Assembly (NCBI GenBank): GCA_029582265.1 | Contig: CM055816.1 | Coordinates: 30,052,366-30,116,365 of the forward strand | Source of the DNA: Zoroaster sp. YZ-2022 | Taxonomy: Eukaryota; Echinodermata; Asteroidea; Forcipulatida; Zoroasteridae | Length of the DNA stretch: 64,000 bases | Direction: 5' to 3' | Made by a program: the position numbers and the translations under genes | In this document: in pieces, positions 1-10,810 of the stretch | Layout: every line of letters begins with the position of its first letter | How positions within the stretch are numbered: position 1 is the first letter of the stretch | Notes under the pieces: model-generated | What the model was told of the DNA's origin: nothing | Database searches by the model: none | The model's input: only the letters and a program-made list of their open reading frames with translations

Positions 1-2
1 CG

Positions 3-179
3 TTAGATAAAACAGAAGTTAAAACCACTGATTTAAATGTAGAAAAAAAAATTTCTTATAGAAAAACTTATGAATTTAAAATAAACTTTACTGTAAATAA
101 ATCTTATTATACTCCTTCACAAGTAGCTCACCGATTTAAAAAGTCAGATAGACCACCACCGTACAATTCAAATTTTTAA
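3..179 (+). CDS. C-terminal end of an unidentified protein (partial)
   Basis: An open frame runs in from the window edge and stops at a TAA ending at 179, giving 58 codons. The product is rich in Lys, Tyr and Asn and ends in a proline-containing tail (DRPPPYNSNF). I do not recognise the family. Its stop lies one base from the stop of the minus-strand clamp gene, a tail-to-tail packing typical of compact viral or Polinton-like genomes and unlike the loose host DNA to the right. It could also be a chance AT-rich frame. Confidence 0.4.
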   Translation, partial: LDKTEVKTTDLNVEKKISYRKTYEFKINFTVNKSYYTPSQVAHRFKKSDRPPPYNSNF

Positions 180-180
180 A

Positions 181-1090
181 TTATTTTTGGTAATATTTTC
201 TTAGTGAGTTTTTTGGCGATATTTCTAAAAGGTCTTCTTCGTTTTCTAAAAAACTTTCGTCTTTAATGTAAGCAGAAAGCTTCCCTAAATTACCTATTGA
301 TGTAACAATCTTTAACACCCCATTTTCAGCGTGAGGGGCGTAAAATTGTATTTGTTTGTCTAAAGAGGAAATTTTAAATAAAATGCTAAATAAAATTGTA
401 GCAAAAGTAGCTGTATAAGTTAGTTGTTGTTTTTTATCAAAATCCCCCAATCCTAAAGCTGCGCTAAAAAGACTTGAGTTATCACTATAAAAACTAATGT
501 AATCTAAATAGTACATGCCAATATTAATTTTTGTACTAACTCGGAACATTTTTTTTACTTTTAAAAAATCACTACTTTCTACAACACGAGGATATTTATA
601 ATCATCGTCTGGTAAACCAATTAATACTCACGCTATTAATTTCTCGTTTGTTTTCACCGCACGATCCAACGATACAAGTTTCAATATTACATCGTTCGTT
701 TTTAACATAAATTATTAAAGATACTTTTCGTTTTACAGTACGAGTCATTCTTTGTAAATGATTTAAATTAACTGTAAATTCAATTGGGTTTTCACATTTA
801 AATTCAAAAAAGTTTTCTCGATTTAATACTATATCAATGAGTATTCTTTCTGATTTATCCATCTCTCTACAATAAAAACCATTAGAATCAACTTTAAAAA
901 TAACCTTTGGCTGAATTGCCACTAAAATGTCTATTAAACTTTTAAACGTATAACCCGTTTTAATTTTCAAATAAAAATCATATTCATTATCTTTCTTCTG
1001 CGGTCGAGGTGCGCTAACTGCATCATCATAATTTGTATATTTCGTTTTATCAAATAACTGCGGCGCTAATATTTCATATTTCGTTGTCAT
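181..1090 (-). pseudogene. PCNA-like DNA sliding clamp, frameshifted
   Basis: The start codon at 1090-1088 opens a 162-codon frame resembling the N-terminal PCNA fold: the segment DSNGFYCREMDKSE, then a strand ending FFEFKC, then VNLNHLQRMTRTVKRKVSL, in the place of the PCNA strand and interdomain helix. From about 640 the similarity continues one base out of phase down to the stop at 181-183, with the C-domain hallmarks SSDFLKVKKMFRVS (compare the PCNA segment around GEFARICRDLS) and LKIVTSIGNLGKLSAYI at the position of the PCNA C-terminal strands. The total matches a clamp of about 300 residues. Clamps of this family ring DNA and tether the replicative polymerase. No introns and an AT-rich setting suggest a DNA virus or Maverick-like origin. 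The break is either decay or, less likely, programmed frameshifting. Confidence 0.7.
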
Positions 1091-1348
1091 CTTTAGTTTA
1101 TATCAACATAATTTTTTTTAATTTTTCCATTTTTTTATTTCAGTTTTATAATTGCTTTTTTTAATTTCAGTTTTATACTTCAACCTACCCTTATACCTAC
1201 CCGCAACATTCTTACTATCTTAAAATGACGTCATCAATCTTTTCATGACATCATCAATCTAAAAGGGAAAACCCCTAAACAGATGCCCTTCCCTCCCTCT
1301 TTTTTGGTAACCACGCCCACTTTTTGGTAGGTGAGCCGGGACGCCCAT
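1091..1348. other. AT-rich intergenic stretch between clamp relic and piggyBac relic
   Basis: No gene is visible. The clamp side holds poly-T and 'atttcag'-like tracts. An imperfect direct repeat (atgacgtcatcaatct / atgacatcatcaatct) lies near 1205-1260. The boundary between the virus-like DNA and the piggyBac relic must fall here, but I see no clear terminal repeat. Confidence 0.4.
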
Positions 1349-2459
1349 CTAACATACTACTTCTGTTTTTTTCATTGGGACCTTTTTGGGATGAGCAAAA
1401 TCAGGAATTCCTTGTGTGGTGTAGCGCACAGTTCCACAAACTCCAAATCCTAGCTGTGATAACTTGGAGACCAGAGCTGGGCTATTGTACCAATTATCCA
1501 TGAAAATGACATGACCCTTGTGTTCCAGTCCTTTCACTAGATCCAAGACAACCTGGCCTGGTGCATGAAGAACGGATGGATGGTGTGTTGCCATGGTTGC
1601 AGCATGCACAGTGGAGGGTTGAATTGTTGCTGTGCTTGGCCGAGACCCTGTGAACATCTTCCAAGCACACGTATACCCGGATTCGGACTCATTTAAAGAG
1701 AAGCATTTCAGTCCCCACTTGTTGGCCTTCACGGTAAGTACTGCTTAAAGCTCAGTCGTCCTTTAAACTTCACCATACTCTCGTCTGGTGAGAGGTTTCG
1801 TCCAGGGCTGTATATTTTGAGAAAGGTTGGCAGTACAATGTCGAGTAAAGGGCGAAGTTTTGCCAGTTTGTCGGCAGGGCTGTCGACTTGAGCTCTGTTG
1901 TTGGCTAGGTGAAAAAATCTAAGGATTGCAGTGAATCTGTTGCGGGACATAGATGACGGATATACCGGACTTCGAAGGACATCCGACATGGACCAGTGCA
2001 TGCTGTATCGAGGCCTTTTGTTGATGCCCATGCAAAGTAATAATGCCACGAATGCCATCATTTCGGGAATATTTGTTGGAGTCCAAGCAGACTGACGATT
2101 GGTTGGGTTTGCAGGCAAAGTTTGCTCAGCATATCGATTTGTCTCCGTCACCATCAGCTCCCAGGTGGCTTGACAGAAGTACAGTTGAAAAATGTGTAAA
2201 GGTGTACAGTTACTCAAATCTTCAGTAGTTCCCCTGTTTCCACTGAATTGCATGGGTTTCTTCGTGTATGCGTTAGTTTCACACCAACCAGACCGGTAGT
2301 TTGGCTTTTCCGATGATGATGATGATGATGTCGGGACGCATTCCTCTTCACTATCATCCGATTCCGGTGTAGAATCCTCGTCAGAAGACATATCTGACCC
2401 ACTAGGCCACTATCTGCGAAGATTTCTTCCAAAATGTGTGCACTTCGATCGGCGTCCAT
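1349..2459 (-). pseudogene. piggyBac-type transposase (PGBD-like), broken and truncated
   Basis: The 5' part (from about 2459) has an acidic Ser-rich leader (SSDEDSTPESDDSEEE), then the typical DDE_Tnp_1_7 segments: MMAFVALLLCMGINKRP, FTAILRFFHLAN, LSPDESMVKFKGR (first catalytic Asp) and, after a one-base loss near 1729, KANKWGLKCF and VIFMDNWYNSP (second Asp). The frame stops shortly after PMKK, so the third catalytic Asp and the Cys-rich C-terminal zinc domain are missing. A further frame break near 2400 separates the first residues (MDADRSAHILEEIFADS) from the rest. It cannot encode an active enzyme. Its relatives recognise TTAA, which matters for the many TTAA-flanked short elements in this window. 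Confidence 0.9.
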
Positions 2460-2474
2460 AGCTATCAATGGCAT

Positions 2475-3095
2475 GCAAAAGCTCGCGGGCGTCCTTTTTC
2501 AGCCAATCAGAAAACACTTGTCAATTGAGGGCGCTATTGACATTTTCCTAAAACAGGTGTTACCGACGTGCCACAGGGGCTCACCGGGAACAAATGAGAA
2601 TTGTTTTCGCGTGCCAAAAGACTACCACGGTACCCAAGAGATATACAATATTGAGCCAATATATTTTATATACAGACAGAAAATAAAACTTGTTCAGTTT
2701 AAGTATAGTTCTTTAATTGTTAGTCTTTTGAAGTATTCAGTACATGTGTTTTCAACAAACAGTGAGAAGATATTTGATGGACCTTGAACATCAGTTATCA
2801 GCATATTTGAACTTCAGCTCGGATGAACAATTATAAATATTCATTTTTTAAAAAGAAAGGAGATATTTGGGAGTTATCAAAGACACAAACAGACAAGTTA
2901 TATGCCGCCCTCTTGTGACAATTACTATGTATAAGGCTTCACTGTTCTGTAACACATGTGATACGTTGTTCTGAATACATGGTTATTCAACTAAGAGCTT
3001 GTTATGAAATGTGTCATTATTTATGGCATCCTTTTATGAACCAGAACACATAACAGAGGGTGTCTCTGCTCGTTGGAGCACGAAGCTGGCAGTAG
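2475..3095. other. No recognised gene
   Basis: I see no conserved reading frame, tRNA-like sequence or clear repeat here. A plus-strand frame at 2434-2787 overlaps the piggyBac 5' end and has no protein-like features. Confidence 0.4.
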
Positions 3096-3099
3096 TATA

Positions 3100-3619
3100 G
3101 GTTTTCCCGGCCAATTTCAACAAAAAATCATTCAATTTCATCAACACGCTTTCAAATTCACGCGATTTTGATAATTCAATCCAACTAGGGTTTCTCTTTC
3201 GATATTATTGCATTCAATTTCGTTTTCGTGCACACATGATTTCTTTCTTTTCATTCTATTTCGTTTATAGGCATTCAAAACTACAAGATCACCATTCTTA
3301 TGTTGAATATCTTCCTCATTTTCGCAATAGGTGCAATCAAATTCAGAGTCATCGAAGCGCACCAGCCTGTTGCTGCTGGCTTTGACGAAATTGAATGAAC
3401 TTAGCGACCATTTGAAATTGAATGATCTTATTTGTCGAGTGAATTCTCAAGTGTTGAAATTGAATGATCTTATTTGTCGAGTGAATGCTCAGGTGTTGAA
3501 ATTGAATGACTCTTTTTAACTGTTGAATGCTGATGTAGCTGAGCATTTATTTTCAAACGAAATTGAATGAGCCGGGTATCAAATTGAATGATTTTTTTCC
3601 GAAATTGGCCGGGAAAACC
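3100..3619. mobile_element. Short inverted-repeat DNA element with TATA (or TA) target duplication
   Basis: The left end ggttttcccggccaatttc is mirrored at the right end by gaaattggccgggaaaacc, with further pairing over about 40 bp. Both ends are flanked by tata (3096-3099 and 3620-3623). The interior has no transposase. It repeats the string attgaatgatcttatttgtc in 42-bp units (3417-3458, 3459-3500, a partial third from 3501). This fits a non-autonomous TA-targeting element. Confidence 0.75.
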
Positions 3620-3943
3620 TATAGTTACTGTTGATGGCGTTGTCTGAAAAGATCCCCTTGGTCTGGGATAATAGAATTCCACGTCCGAATCCACTTGCTC
3701 AACCCAACCCGTTTGGATCAAGTCCTCCACACGTTCCATGATTCTTGCGATGTGTAATCCTCTCCGTTTTATCCTCAAGCTGTATCTCAGTCGACTCCTT
3801 TGGTGGATCCCACCGCTGCCACCAAAATAATGTCTGTCTTAACCTATTCCTTAAGCGCACGGGTAGCGTGATAGACTTCTAAGCAATAGGTTCCTGTGGT
3901 GGTGGATCGCAGCTTCCAAGTCAATGAATTCAGCTCTGAGTTG

Positions 3944-4587
3944 TTCACAGTGAGGATCCTATGCAGATCATAGTGAGGATCGCAAGCAGATCTTTCACAG
4001 TGAGGATCCCATACAGCTCATAGTGAGGATCCCATGCAGATTACAGTGAAGATCGCATGCAGATCTTACACAGTGAGGATCCCATACAGATAACAGTGAG
4101 GATCCCATACAGATAACAGTGAGGATCGCATGCAGATCACAATGAAGATCGCATGCAGATCTTACACAGTGAGGATCCCATACAGATAACAGTGAGGATC
4201 CCATGCAGATCACAGTGAGGATCGCATGCAGATCTTACACAGTGAGGATCCTATAAATAACAGTGAGGATCCCATGCAGATCACAGTGAGGATCGCATGC
4301 AGATCTTACACAGTGAGGATCCCATACTGATAACAGTGAGGATCCCATGCAGATCACAGTGAGGATCGCATGCAGATCTTACACAGTGAGGATCCCATAC
4401 TGATAACAGTGAGGATCCCATGCAGATCACAGTGAGGATCGCATGCAGATCTTACACAGTGAGGATCCCATACTGATAACAGTGAGGATCCCATGCAGAC
4501 CACAGTGAGGATCGCGCACAGATCTCACACAGTGAGGATCCTATACCAATAACAGGAGGATCCCATACTGATAATAGTGAGGATCTC
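3944..4587. repeat. Minisatellite built on cagtgaggatcccatgcagat
   Basis: About 25 units of 22-26 bp share the core cagtgaggatc. Units alternate in a higher-order pattern of roughly 74 bp (a catac unit, a catgcagatcac unit, then a gatcgcatgcagatcttaca unit), showing that whole trimers were amplified. It lies outside the receptor exons. The minus-strand frame across it (LSVWDPHCVRSACD-type) is a by-product of the repeat. Confidence 0.9.
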
Positions 4588-5045
4588 TAGTTACACTAAT
4601 GCTATAACTGGACATAAGAAACGGTTATCTATAGTGATTACATAACAGCAAAACAACACACTTTATTCAGAGCAACTTCTCCTTATATAGGATCTCAACT
4701 CCTATACAACGCATGTAAAATCAAGTCATGTACAAAACATATGACCTATACATTAGTACAGTAAGTAACTGACCAATCAGTGCATGATGACCCCTAATGC
4801 ATGATGTAAACATAGTGACTAGAGCGGAATGTTCCATTGTGTAAAAGGTGATAAATATTGCAGGGTGAACTCAGATAGGACTAAAATCATGGATCATTAC
4901 AATATATTATGGCATTCAGAGTAGGTCCAAAACTTCAAAAATGTAATGTGAGTGAGCATGGAATTGCCCTTAGAATGTTCTGATTATAAATGTAACATAT
5001 GAGGTTTCATTCTTGAGAAGCAATTCAGATTTAAATGAGTGTTAC

Positions 5046-5216
5046 CTTCAATGACACCAGGATACCAGTAGATAGCCTCCACATCGCTTGGTGTCAGCCC
5101 AGCAGCAGATAATGCTGGACAAGAGACTACACCTTTATGTCCACGCTCTATGTATTGGGTCGTTCCAGGGAAGAACACGTCACCTGAGCAAGATGCCAAC
5201 ATGGCCAGAAGCAGAC
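5046..5216 (-). CDS. Receptor exon: signal peptide end plus first half of a V-type Ig domain (set D)
   Basis: On the minus strand an acceptor (attttcag) precedes 5216 and a donor (gaag/gtaac) follows 5046. The 171-bp exon is phase 1 at both ends. It encodes a hydrophobic leader remainder (GLLLAMLASCSG), then QYIERGHKGVVSC with the first Ig cysteine, and EAIYWYPG with the core tryptophan. It closely matches exons at 29785-29941 and 37680-37857. The first coding exon with the start codon is not visible. No matching V second half, C2 or membrane exon lies to the left, so this may be an orphan exon or the 5' part of a gene continuing past the window. Confidence 0.7.
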
Positions 5217-5219
5217 CTG

Positions 5220-6235
5220 AAAATACACAAAATATCACATTAACAAATGGTGGAATTACTCGGTGGGTATGTACATTACCCTTACACCGACGTGCATTGT
5301 AATGTATGAAGCACTGTATACTAAGAATAGTTCACGGCAATTCCACGACGACACAACACCGTGAAAATGCCATGAAATACTCTTGGGATTCCTTCGCCGT
5401 GAAAACGCTGTGAAAATGCCATGAACTTCTCGTGGCAGTTTTGGGGCAACTCATTAATTCTTGAGAGCACCGTGAATTTGCTGTGAAATCACCGTGAACA
5501 TTATTGCCAATATCTGAGAGGAAGAGACACCATGAAATTGCAGTGAAATTACAGTCAATTGTTATTTAAAGGCAAAAATGATTTTCAGGGTATTTTCAGG
5601 GTTAGTTGTTCATAGTAAGAAGCCTTGACCAAGGCGCGTCGGAATGGTTTGGTCGCATAATTTTGCGCAGTTTAGATATATCCCAAGATATCCGAACCCG
5701 ACTCCAGCACGCGTATGCACATGGTGAACGTACATGTGTTCAAGGATCCATATGCATACACAATGTACATTGTACGTATACAGTGACCATTCGTCATTGC
5801 CCCTTGATCCTTATATATACCAAACATGTATACCAAATTTATAAACGAAAGATGTACTAGCTCTCGTTGGTTACTAGTTGGCCCATCCAGCAACTGCACA
5901 CTGCGATGCCGCGTACATGCATCACAAATCAACAATTCTTGCATGAGGAATTTCCATCGGGATTCGGAAAATAAAGAAATACATAAACGCAAAATAATTG
6001 TTATTGACCTTACGTTTCGAACCTAGCAGGTTCTTTCTCAAAGGCAAAATACATTTAAACTCTTGATTACAGAAGGATCAAGGCTGTCATTTGAGTTTGA
6101 ATGTACCAGGGATGGCACACTGTGTGTGCTGAATTTCTCAGGCCAGAAATCGGTATGCACAGGATGGGGTTACCGTGGTAAGTGCGCACTATGACAACAG
6201 CCTTGATCAAGGCTGTATTTAGTGCTTTCTGAGTG
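5220..6235. other. No recognised gene; old repeats
   Basis: The tract 5270-5560 contains many variants of 'accgtgaaa' / 'cgtgaaaatgcc', a decayed short-period repeat that recurs near 9240-9400 and 54380-54470. Frames between 5606 and 6026 overlap on both strands and look like chance. No splice-bounded Ig exon was found. Confidence 0.4.
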
Positions 6236-6239
6236 TTTG

Positions 6240-6345
6240 TGAAAAAAATCCTCAGGTGCCTTGGGCGAGATATGAACCCACAATCTCCTGCTTGCTAGTG
6301 CAGACGTCTTAACCTCTCGACCACCAACCTTGCCCGATGACGATT
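6240..6345 (-). mobile_element. tRNA-derived SINE fragment
   Basis: On the minus strand a box-A-like string (tggtcgagaggttaagac) is followed about 35 bases later by a box-B-like string (gggttcatatctc). The same head, in a folded-back form, occurs at 28639-28834. It is diverged and has no intact cloverleaf. Confidence 0.6.
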
Positions 6346-6477
6346 GGCCAGCTAGAAATCAAATCAATTGTTTAGAACCCGACACAAGGAACTGGGTAAT
6401 GACAGTTTCGTTCTGGTATCCATGTACCCAGATACCCAGCACAGCCTTAACATGTACATGTACGGTAGGCTACTGCA

Positions 6478-6986
6478 ACGGCGGATCTAGGCCCAAAGTT
6501 TAGGGGGGGCCAAATGCTCAGTGGAGGGGCGTATTTGTGAGCGCAAAACGTTTCTGGTGGGGTTTGTTTGTTTTGTGGGTCTAGACGACAATACTTGATT
6601 TAGTATGAAATTTCAGTGATAAGCTTTGGATTTGAACCCGCAACCTTGTGATTGTAGGCTAGGTCCTGCGGTCTAACCACTTGACTAATGCAGGGTTTCC
6701 GGAAATGCTTAGCTTCTGGTTGCTCTGAGCGGACAAATATTATTCATAAATAGATTAGCTTTTTCCACTGTATATGAGCCCTATAATGGTCGTTGAAATA
6801 CCTGTATGGCAAAATGTGGCGATTGGAGGAAACAACAACAATCAGTTAAAGCAAGAAACTAAAGTTCAATCGATGGACACCGCTTGTGGCGAAGTACTCA
6901 ATAACCTTTTTTTTGGGGGGGGGGCGTACAGCTTCGGTTTTTTTGGGGGGGGCCATGGCCCCCGTTGGCCCCTGGATCCGCCGTTG
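6478..6986. mobile_element. Inverted-repeat element with GGCGGATC ends
   Basis: The left end cggcggatctaggccc is mirrored by the right end ggatccgccgttg, each next to a G- or C-rich stretch. Related copies are at 48846-49102 and, truncated, at 47174-47383. A minus-strand tRNA-like segment (6622-6705; box A tagtcaagtggttagac, box B gggttcaaatcc) is embedded, so a SINE probably inserted here. No transposase is present. Confidence 0.6.
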
Positions 6987-7484
6987 GGCTACTGTACATG
7001 TACATATACATTACAATACATTACAAGTACATGTACAGTACATTAGCCCAGGTGGATAATGTACTGAATGGAAAGACCGACAATTTAAAGCCCGGTTAAT
7101 ACTTAATTGACGCGAATGCAAAGCGAATTTTACATCCCCAAATTCGCGGCGAACGATTCGCGCAAGTGAAACGTGTTCAACTTTTGCGAACCTTCCCCGC
7201 GAATATTTGCTGTGAAGCATTGTCGACGTCACGAATTTCGCTTCGCATTCACTTTCGCGTGAAGTATGAACTGGCCTTAACCCTATACATGGACATGTAG
7301 TTAACGAAAAAGTAGATACGAAAGAGAAATGCACAGCATGAACAGGGGAAATCGAACTCAAGGGAATATGGAATTGGGTATACAAGGGAATCAAAATACA
7401 TGTACAGGGATAGCTGATTGCACCATTGGTCAGTGACTGCCATGCACAATACCGGTACTTCAGAACTAATTATTACCACTCAGT

Positions 7485-7560
7485 AGAGAGTTTCACCTGG
7501 TGTCACCGCAATTAGTCTTACTTATCCTCTTCACTATGCAAAGCTACAAATTTGACCTAG
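7485..7560. mobile_element. Fragment of the 176-bp foldback element family
   Basis: The string gagtttcacctggtgtcaccg, then gtcttacttatcc and cttcactatgcaaag, matches the right arm of the element at 14304-14479. The ribozyme-like core is missing. Confidence 0.6.
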
Positions 7561-8570
7561 TATAAACAATTTCACTTTGTAAAAAACCAACAAATGCATT
7601 CTGGTACCAAGTTCGGAGGAGTATTAATTATAAGTGGCTATCAAACTGATTTTTTTTATTTAGAAAAGCATGCACTTGTTTGTGCAGAATACAGGGGTGT
7701 GATTTGACAATTAAGTAAAAATCCTTAAAAAAATGGGTAGCAGGTCTGGGTCTCCCTTTGGTATAGAGGACAAAGCCCCATCGCTGAACCTCCTGGATGA
7801 TTTAATTTTGGAAGATTTACAGACTCTCAACAAACAAGAAACTAGTGGTTTTGGACACAATACAGGCTACTTCTTTCTTTCCTTGGTGGCTACATGTACT
7901 TTTCTTCTTTCAAGAAGATTTTGAGGCAAAGGGAGATTTGTAAAAAATTAGAGATAAGGAAAAACCCAGAGAAATTCACAGGCCTATTATAGGAGTTGTT
8001 AAACTAGCCCTAGGAGAGTTTGGTTTTCAAGGTAAGGATATACATGTACAAAGTACATGTACATGTACGACACAAACCAGTGTGCAATTCACAAACCAGT
8101 TGGTAAGCAAACGTAACGTGCCGACATGCTCATTTTGTCGCTATACACTATAAAGTGATAAAACATATTACATATACATGTACATCAAAATTCATGGATT
8201 TCTGTCATGAAATGAATTGTGAAAATGATATTACATACGAAATTTTAAACCTTGGTGTCTAAAATTTTATTTGGTAATGTAATTCTCGTGCCGAATTTCA
8301 GCTGCTTCACACAATCAGGAATTGAAAGACACCTTTATATTTCTACTGGAAGGAAGCAGGACTCATGACCTACAACCTCCCCTCCCCCACTTCCCCAAAA
8401 GATAAAACACTGATATTTATTCACTGTTTGACATGTTACGTTATGTAGTAGAGGACACCATATCCAAGACCAAGACCAAGACCCTCTGGACTAAGGAGGA
8501 GACCAAGACTTTTGTGTCCGTGACAGAGACCGAAACCTCAAGACCTTAAAGAGAATTTGATATACATGTA

Positions 8571-8792
8571 AAGGGACAATATCATCACGATCAGAGCCGA
8601 CTTTCAACAGGGCATGGAATCAGTGTCCTAGTTTAAGATGAACACAGTGACTGAAAATTACTGGCTCATTTATCCAGCAGCAACGGTAATATGACCTTAT
8701 CATGTTGGGGTATTACTTTCAGTTACTGAGTTAATCTAAAACTAGCACTCTGATTCCATGCCCTGTTGATTGTAACGATATTGTTCCTTTAA
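8571..8792. mobile_element. MITE, family with AAAGGGACAATATC ends
   Basis: Long imperfect inverted repeats (aaagggacaatatcatcacg ... gatattgttccttta) enclose the diagnostic string acagggcatggaatc and its mirror. At least nine relatives occur here: near 14.05, 26.0, 35.26, 38.05, 47.4, 48.5, 49.5, 59.6 and 63.3 kb. It has no coding capacity. Confidence 0.8.
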
Positions 8793-8827
8793 AGTGATAA
8801 TTAGGCATGTAAGTTTTTCTAGTTATT

Positions 8828-8862
8828 GGGGGCGGGGGGCGGGGGGCGGGGGGCAGGTGGTG
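8828..8862 (+). repeat. G-rich tract ggggcggggg repeated
   Basis: Four or more runs of at least four guanines are separated by single bases, a pattern able to form a G-quadruplex on the plus strand. Nothing coding is adjacent. Confidence 0.6.
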
Positions 8863-9102
8863 TTGGGGCAATTGCCATATACATGTAACCATCCCCCCAT
8901 CCTAACTGTTATTACGATTGAGGTTATGTGGAAATTGCAGTGGTGAAGGATTTTGAAGGATTGAGGGCAGATGTGATTATTTGCTTGGTGGATTATGGAG
9001 GATTAAGGTTATCAGGCTATATTTCACACTGGATGAAAATGGAGGATTGAGGACATGTATGGTACATGTTGGTTATTAATATTAGGCATACTTGCCTTCC
9101 TT

Positions 9103-9260
9103 CCTCCATGGTACATAACATGTACATCCAGGTTTGTTGTAGTGATTGCAAGGTAAGTGCTTGGGTCAGTGGACACTGTTTATAGCTTTATGCATGCAGG
9201 GAGGGTCCCTGGCCCTGGGCCATGTACATGTATCACAGATAAGCAATGCTGTGAATATCT
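9103..9260. mobile_element. Partial TTAA-type element related to 11250-11602
   Basis: The stretch with catggtacat, aagtgcttgggtcagtggac and catgcagggagggtccctgg matches the interiors of the elements at 11250-11602 and 61388-61700. The ends here are eroded. Confidence 0.6.
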
Positions 9261-9537
9261 TTACTGTGAAAACGATATGAAAGGTAATTTTGCCATGAAA
9301 AATTATTCTAAGGGCAAATTCACAGTATTTACACACTCCATGTAGGCATGACAAACTTTATCCACGGCAGTAACACTGCGATTTCACGGCAAAAAATAAT
9401 GTCTAAACTCCTATTGTTATTCATAACGGTAAACCATTCTTTCCAATGACAAAAGGGTGATAACAAGTGTCTCCAGTGTGTTGACATAACGGAAACACTG
9501 TTTATGGACAAGTGTTTAATCTCGTTATTACTACTAA

Positions 9538-10577
9538 GGCCACATAAAAAAAAAATTGTTGATCGTCCCCGCCCGACCCTACGAAACCCCCCGACCCCCC
9601 TTTTTTTTTTTTTTTTTTTTTAAATCATAGAACGGCATTTTCAACGATCTTTTCAGTCAAATTTGGCTCCATTCTGCGCCGCGCACACAGTTTGTATTAA
9701 TGCCGAAGCGTCAAACCCCGATCCCACAGGTTTCGATCTCACGGCGCGGATTTTTTTTTTCGTATCACACATTCGCTGTGGGGCCAAGCTGCAAAGCGTG
9801 GTACGAAAAAAAAATGCCGGCGGTGGTTGGTCCCCTGTCGTCGTGTGCACTGATTCGAGTATATTCACTAGTTTATGCGAGGCAGGGAACCAGACTACCA
9901 CACAGAACTTCATGCTTTCAGTTCACATGTGTTTTTCATGCTGTCCAGTGAACCATTCATGATTTTTAATCCCCGTACTACTCGCTTTCGTGTGGATTTT
10001 CCCGAGTAAAATGCCTATTGTAGTCGCAACAATAGCCCGTGAGGGCTCCAGCACGACGGTGAAGGATTGGTTTGCGTGCAATATCGAGCTTGATGTTTCG
10101 ATTTCGGATTTTTACGTGGAGTTTTCAGACGGCAAGTTTGACGGGGAGCCATTGTCTGATGATACACGCGGTACTTTTGTCAAAGTATTCGCTGGCAAAA
10201 GTAAAACTGACATGACGAAAGTCAAAATCTAAAGGTTGGAAAAGATGTTTGAAGAAAGGTTGTTTATGTTGACAAAAACAAGAACAAGTATTCAATTAAG
10301 TTACTTACACTGCGTTTTAGTTTTTAGAAAATGTTTGCAGAAAATATCTCTGCTGAAGTCTAGGAGTTAATGGGTTTAACAAAACAAGTAAAAACATTTA
10401 AAAAAACAAAAATCCCGTTTTATAGTGATTCTGATGATTTTTTTATTTTTTTATTTCATATTTTGCCATGTCAAAAAACTCAATTTAAAAAATAAAAAAA
10501 AATAAAAAAAATAAAACACCCTCCCACCCCCACCCCCGAAAAAAAAGGACGCTCAACAATTTTTTTTTTATGTGGCC
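9538..10577. mobile_element. PIF/Harbinger-type element with GGCCACATA ends and TAA target duplication
   Basis: The left end ggccacataaaaaaaaaatt and right end aattttttttttatgtggcc are inverted copies, flanked by taa at 9535-9537 and 10578-10580. Trinucleotide TWA duplications are characteristic of PIF/Harbinger. The interior (about 1 kb) has poly-A/T and poly-C stretches and one 80-codon frame (9990-10232) but no recognisable DDE transposase. Confidence 0.7.
9990..10232 (+). CDS. Hypothetical small protein inside the Harbinger-type element
   Basis: An 80-codon frame, with a second Met nine codons in, reads as a plausible globular protein (VKDWFACNIELDVSISDFYVEF ... GTFVKVFAG) rather than low-complexity sequence. 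I do not recognise a family. It may be a captured host fragment, a remnant of an element gene, or chance. The surrounding base composition is more GC-rich than the rest of the element. Confidence 0.25.
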   Translation: MWIFPSKMPIVVATIAREGSSTTVKDWFACNIELDVSISDFYVEFSDGKFDGEPLSDDTRGTFVKVFAGKSKTDMTKVKI

Positions 10578-10580
10578 TAA

Positions 10581-10810
10581 TAATAATAATAATGAACATT
10601 TGTAATGCGCCGGTATCCGTCAAAAGAGACGCTCATGGCGCAGTGACACATCAGTGTAAACAATAAAACAAAATACATGGTAAGAACAATGCAATATAAA
10701 ATTACAAGGAACAATGATTGTAAAAAGGCTGACTGGCCCTGGTCAGGATATGCTAGGCAAAGACGATATTCTGACAAGGAAAAACCCTGCATACACAACC
10801 ATGCAAACAA
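10581..10810. repeat. Dispersed repeat, copy 1 (also at 52792-53025)
   Basis: From the taataataat start through gcgccggtatccgtcaaaag and gctgactggccctggtcagg to accatgcaaa, this matches 52792-53025 almost base for base over about 220 bp, implying recent spread. The box-A/B signals of a tRNA SINE are not evident. It may be the tail of a longer retroelement. Confidence 0.75.

Noticed and set aside
3995..4213. Cys-rich frame over the 4 kb minisatellite
   Set aside because: Translation of a noncoding tandem array.
3944..4587. CRISPR-like array
   Set aside because: Units are contiguous with variant monomers and no unique spacers, and the genome is animal.
6622..6705. A functional tRNA gene
   Set aside because: Box A and B are present but acceptor and anticodon stems do not pair convincingly; better explained as SINE sequence. 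The same applies to 28720-28770 and 39355-39425.
7733..7924. Plus-strand 63-codon frame with a possible downstream donor near 8032
   Set aside because: Reads somewhat protein-like, but I found no domain, no paralog in the window and stops between it and the possible donor.
9653..9962. Overlapping frames on both strands within the Harbinger-type element
   Set aside because: Mutually overlapping, no domain, no shared start context; treated as chance in GC-richer DNA.
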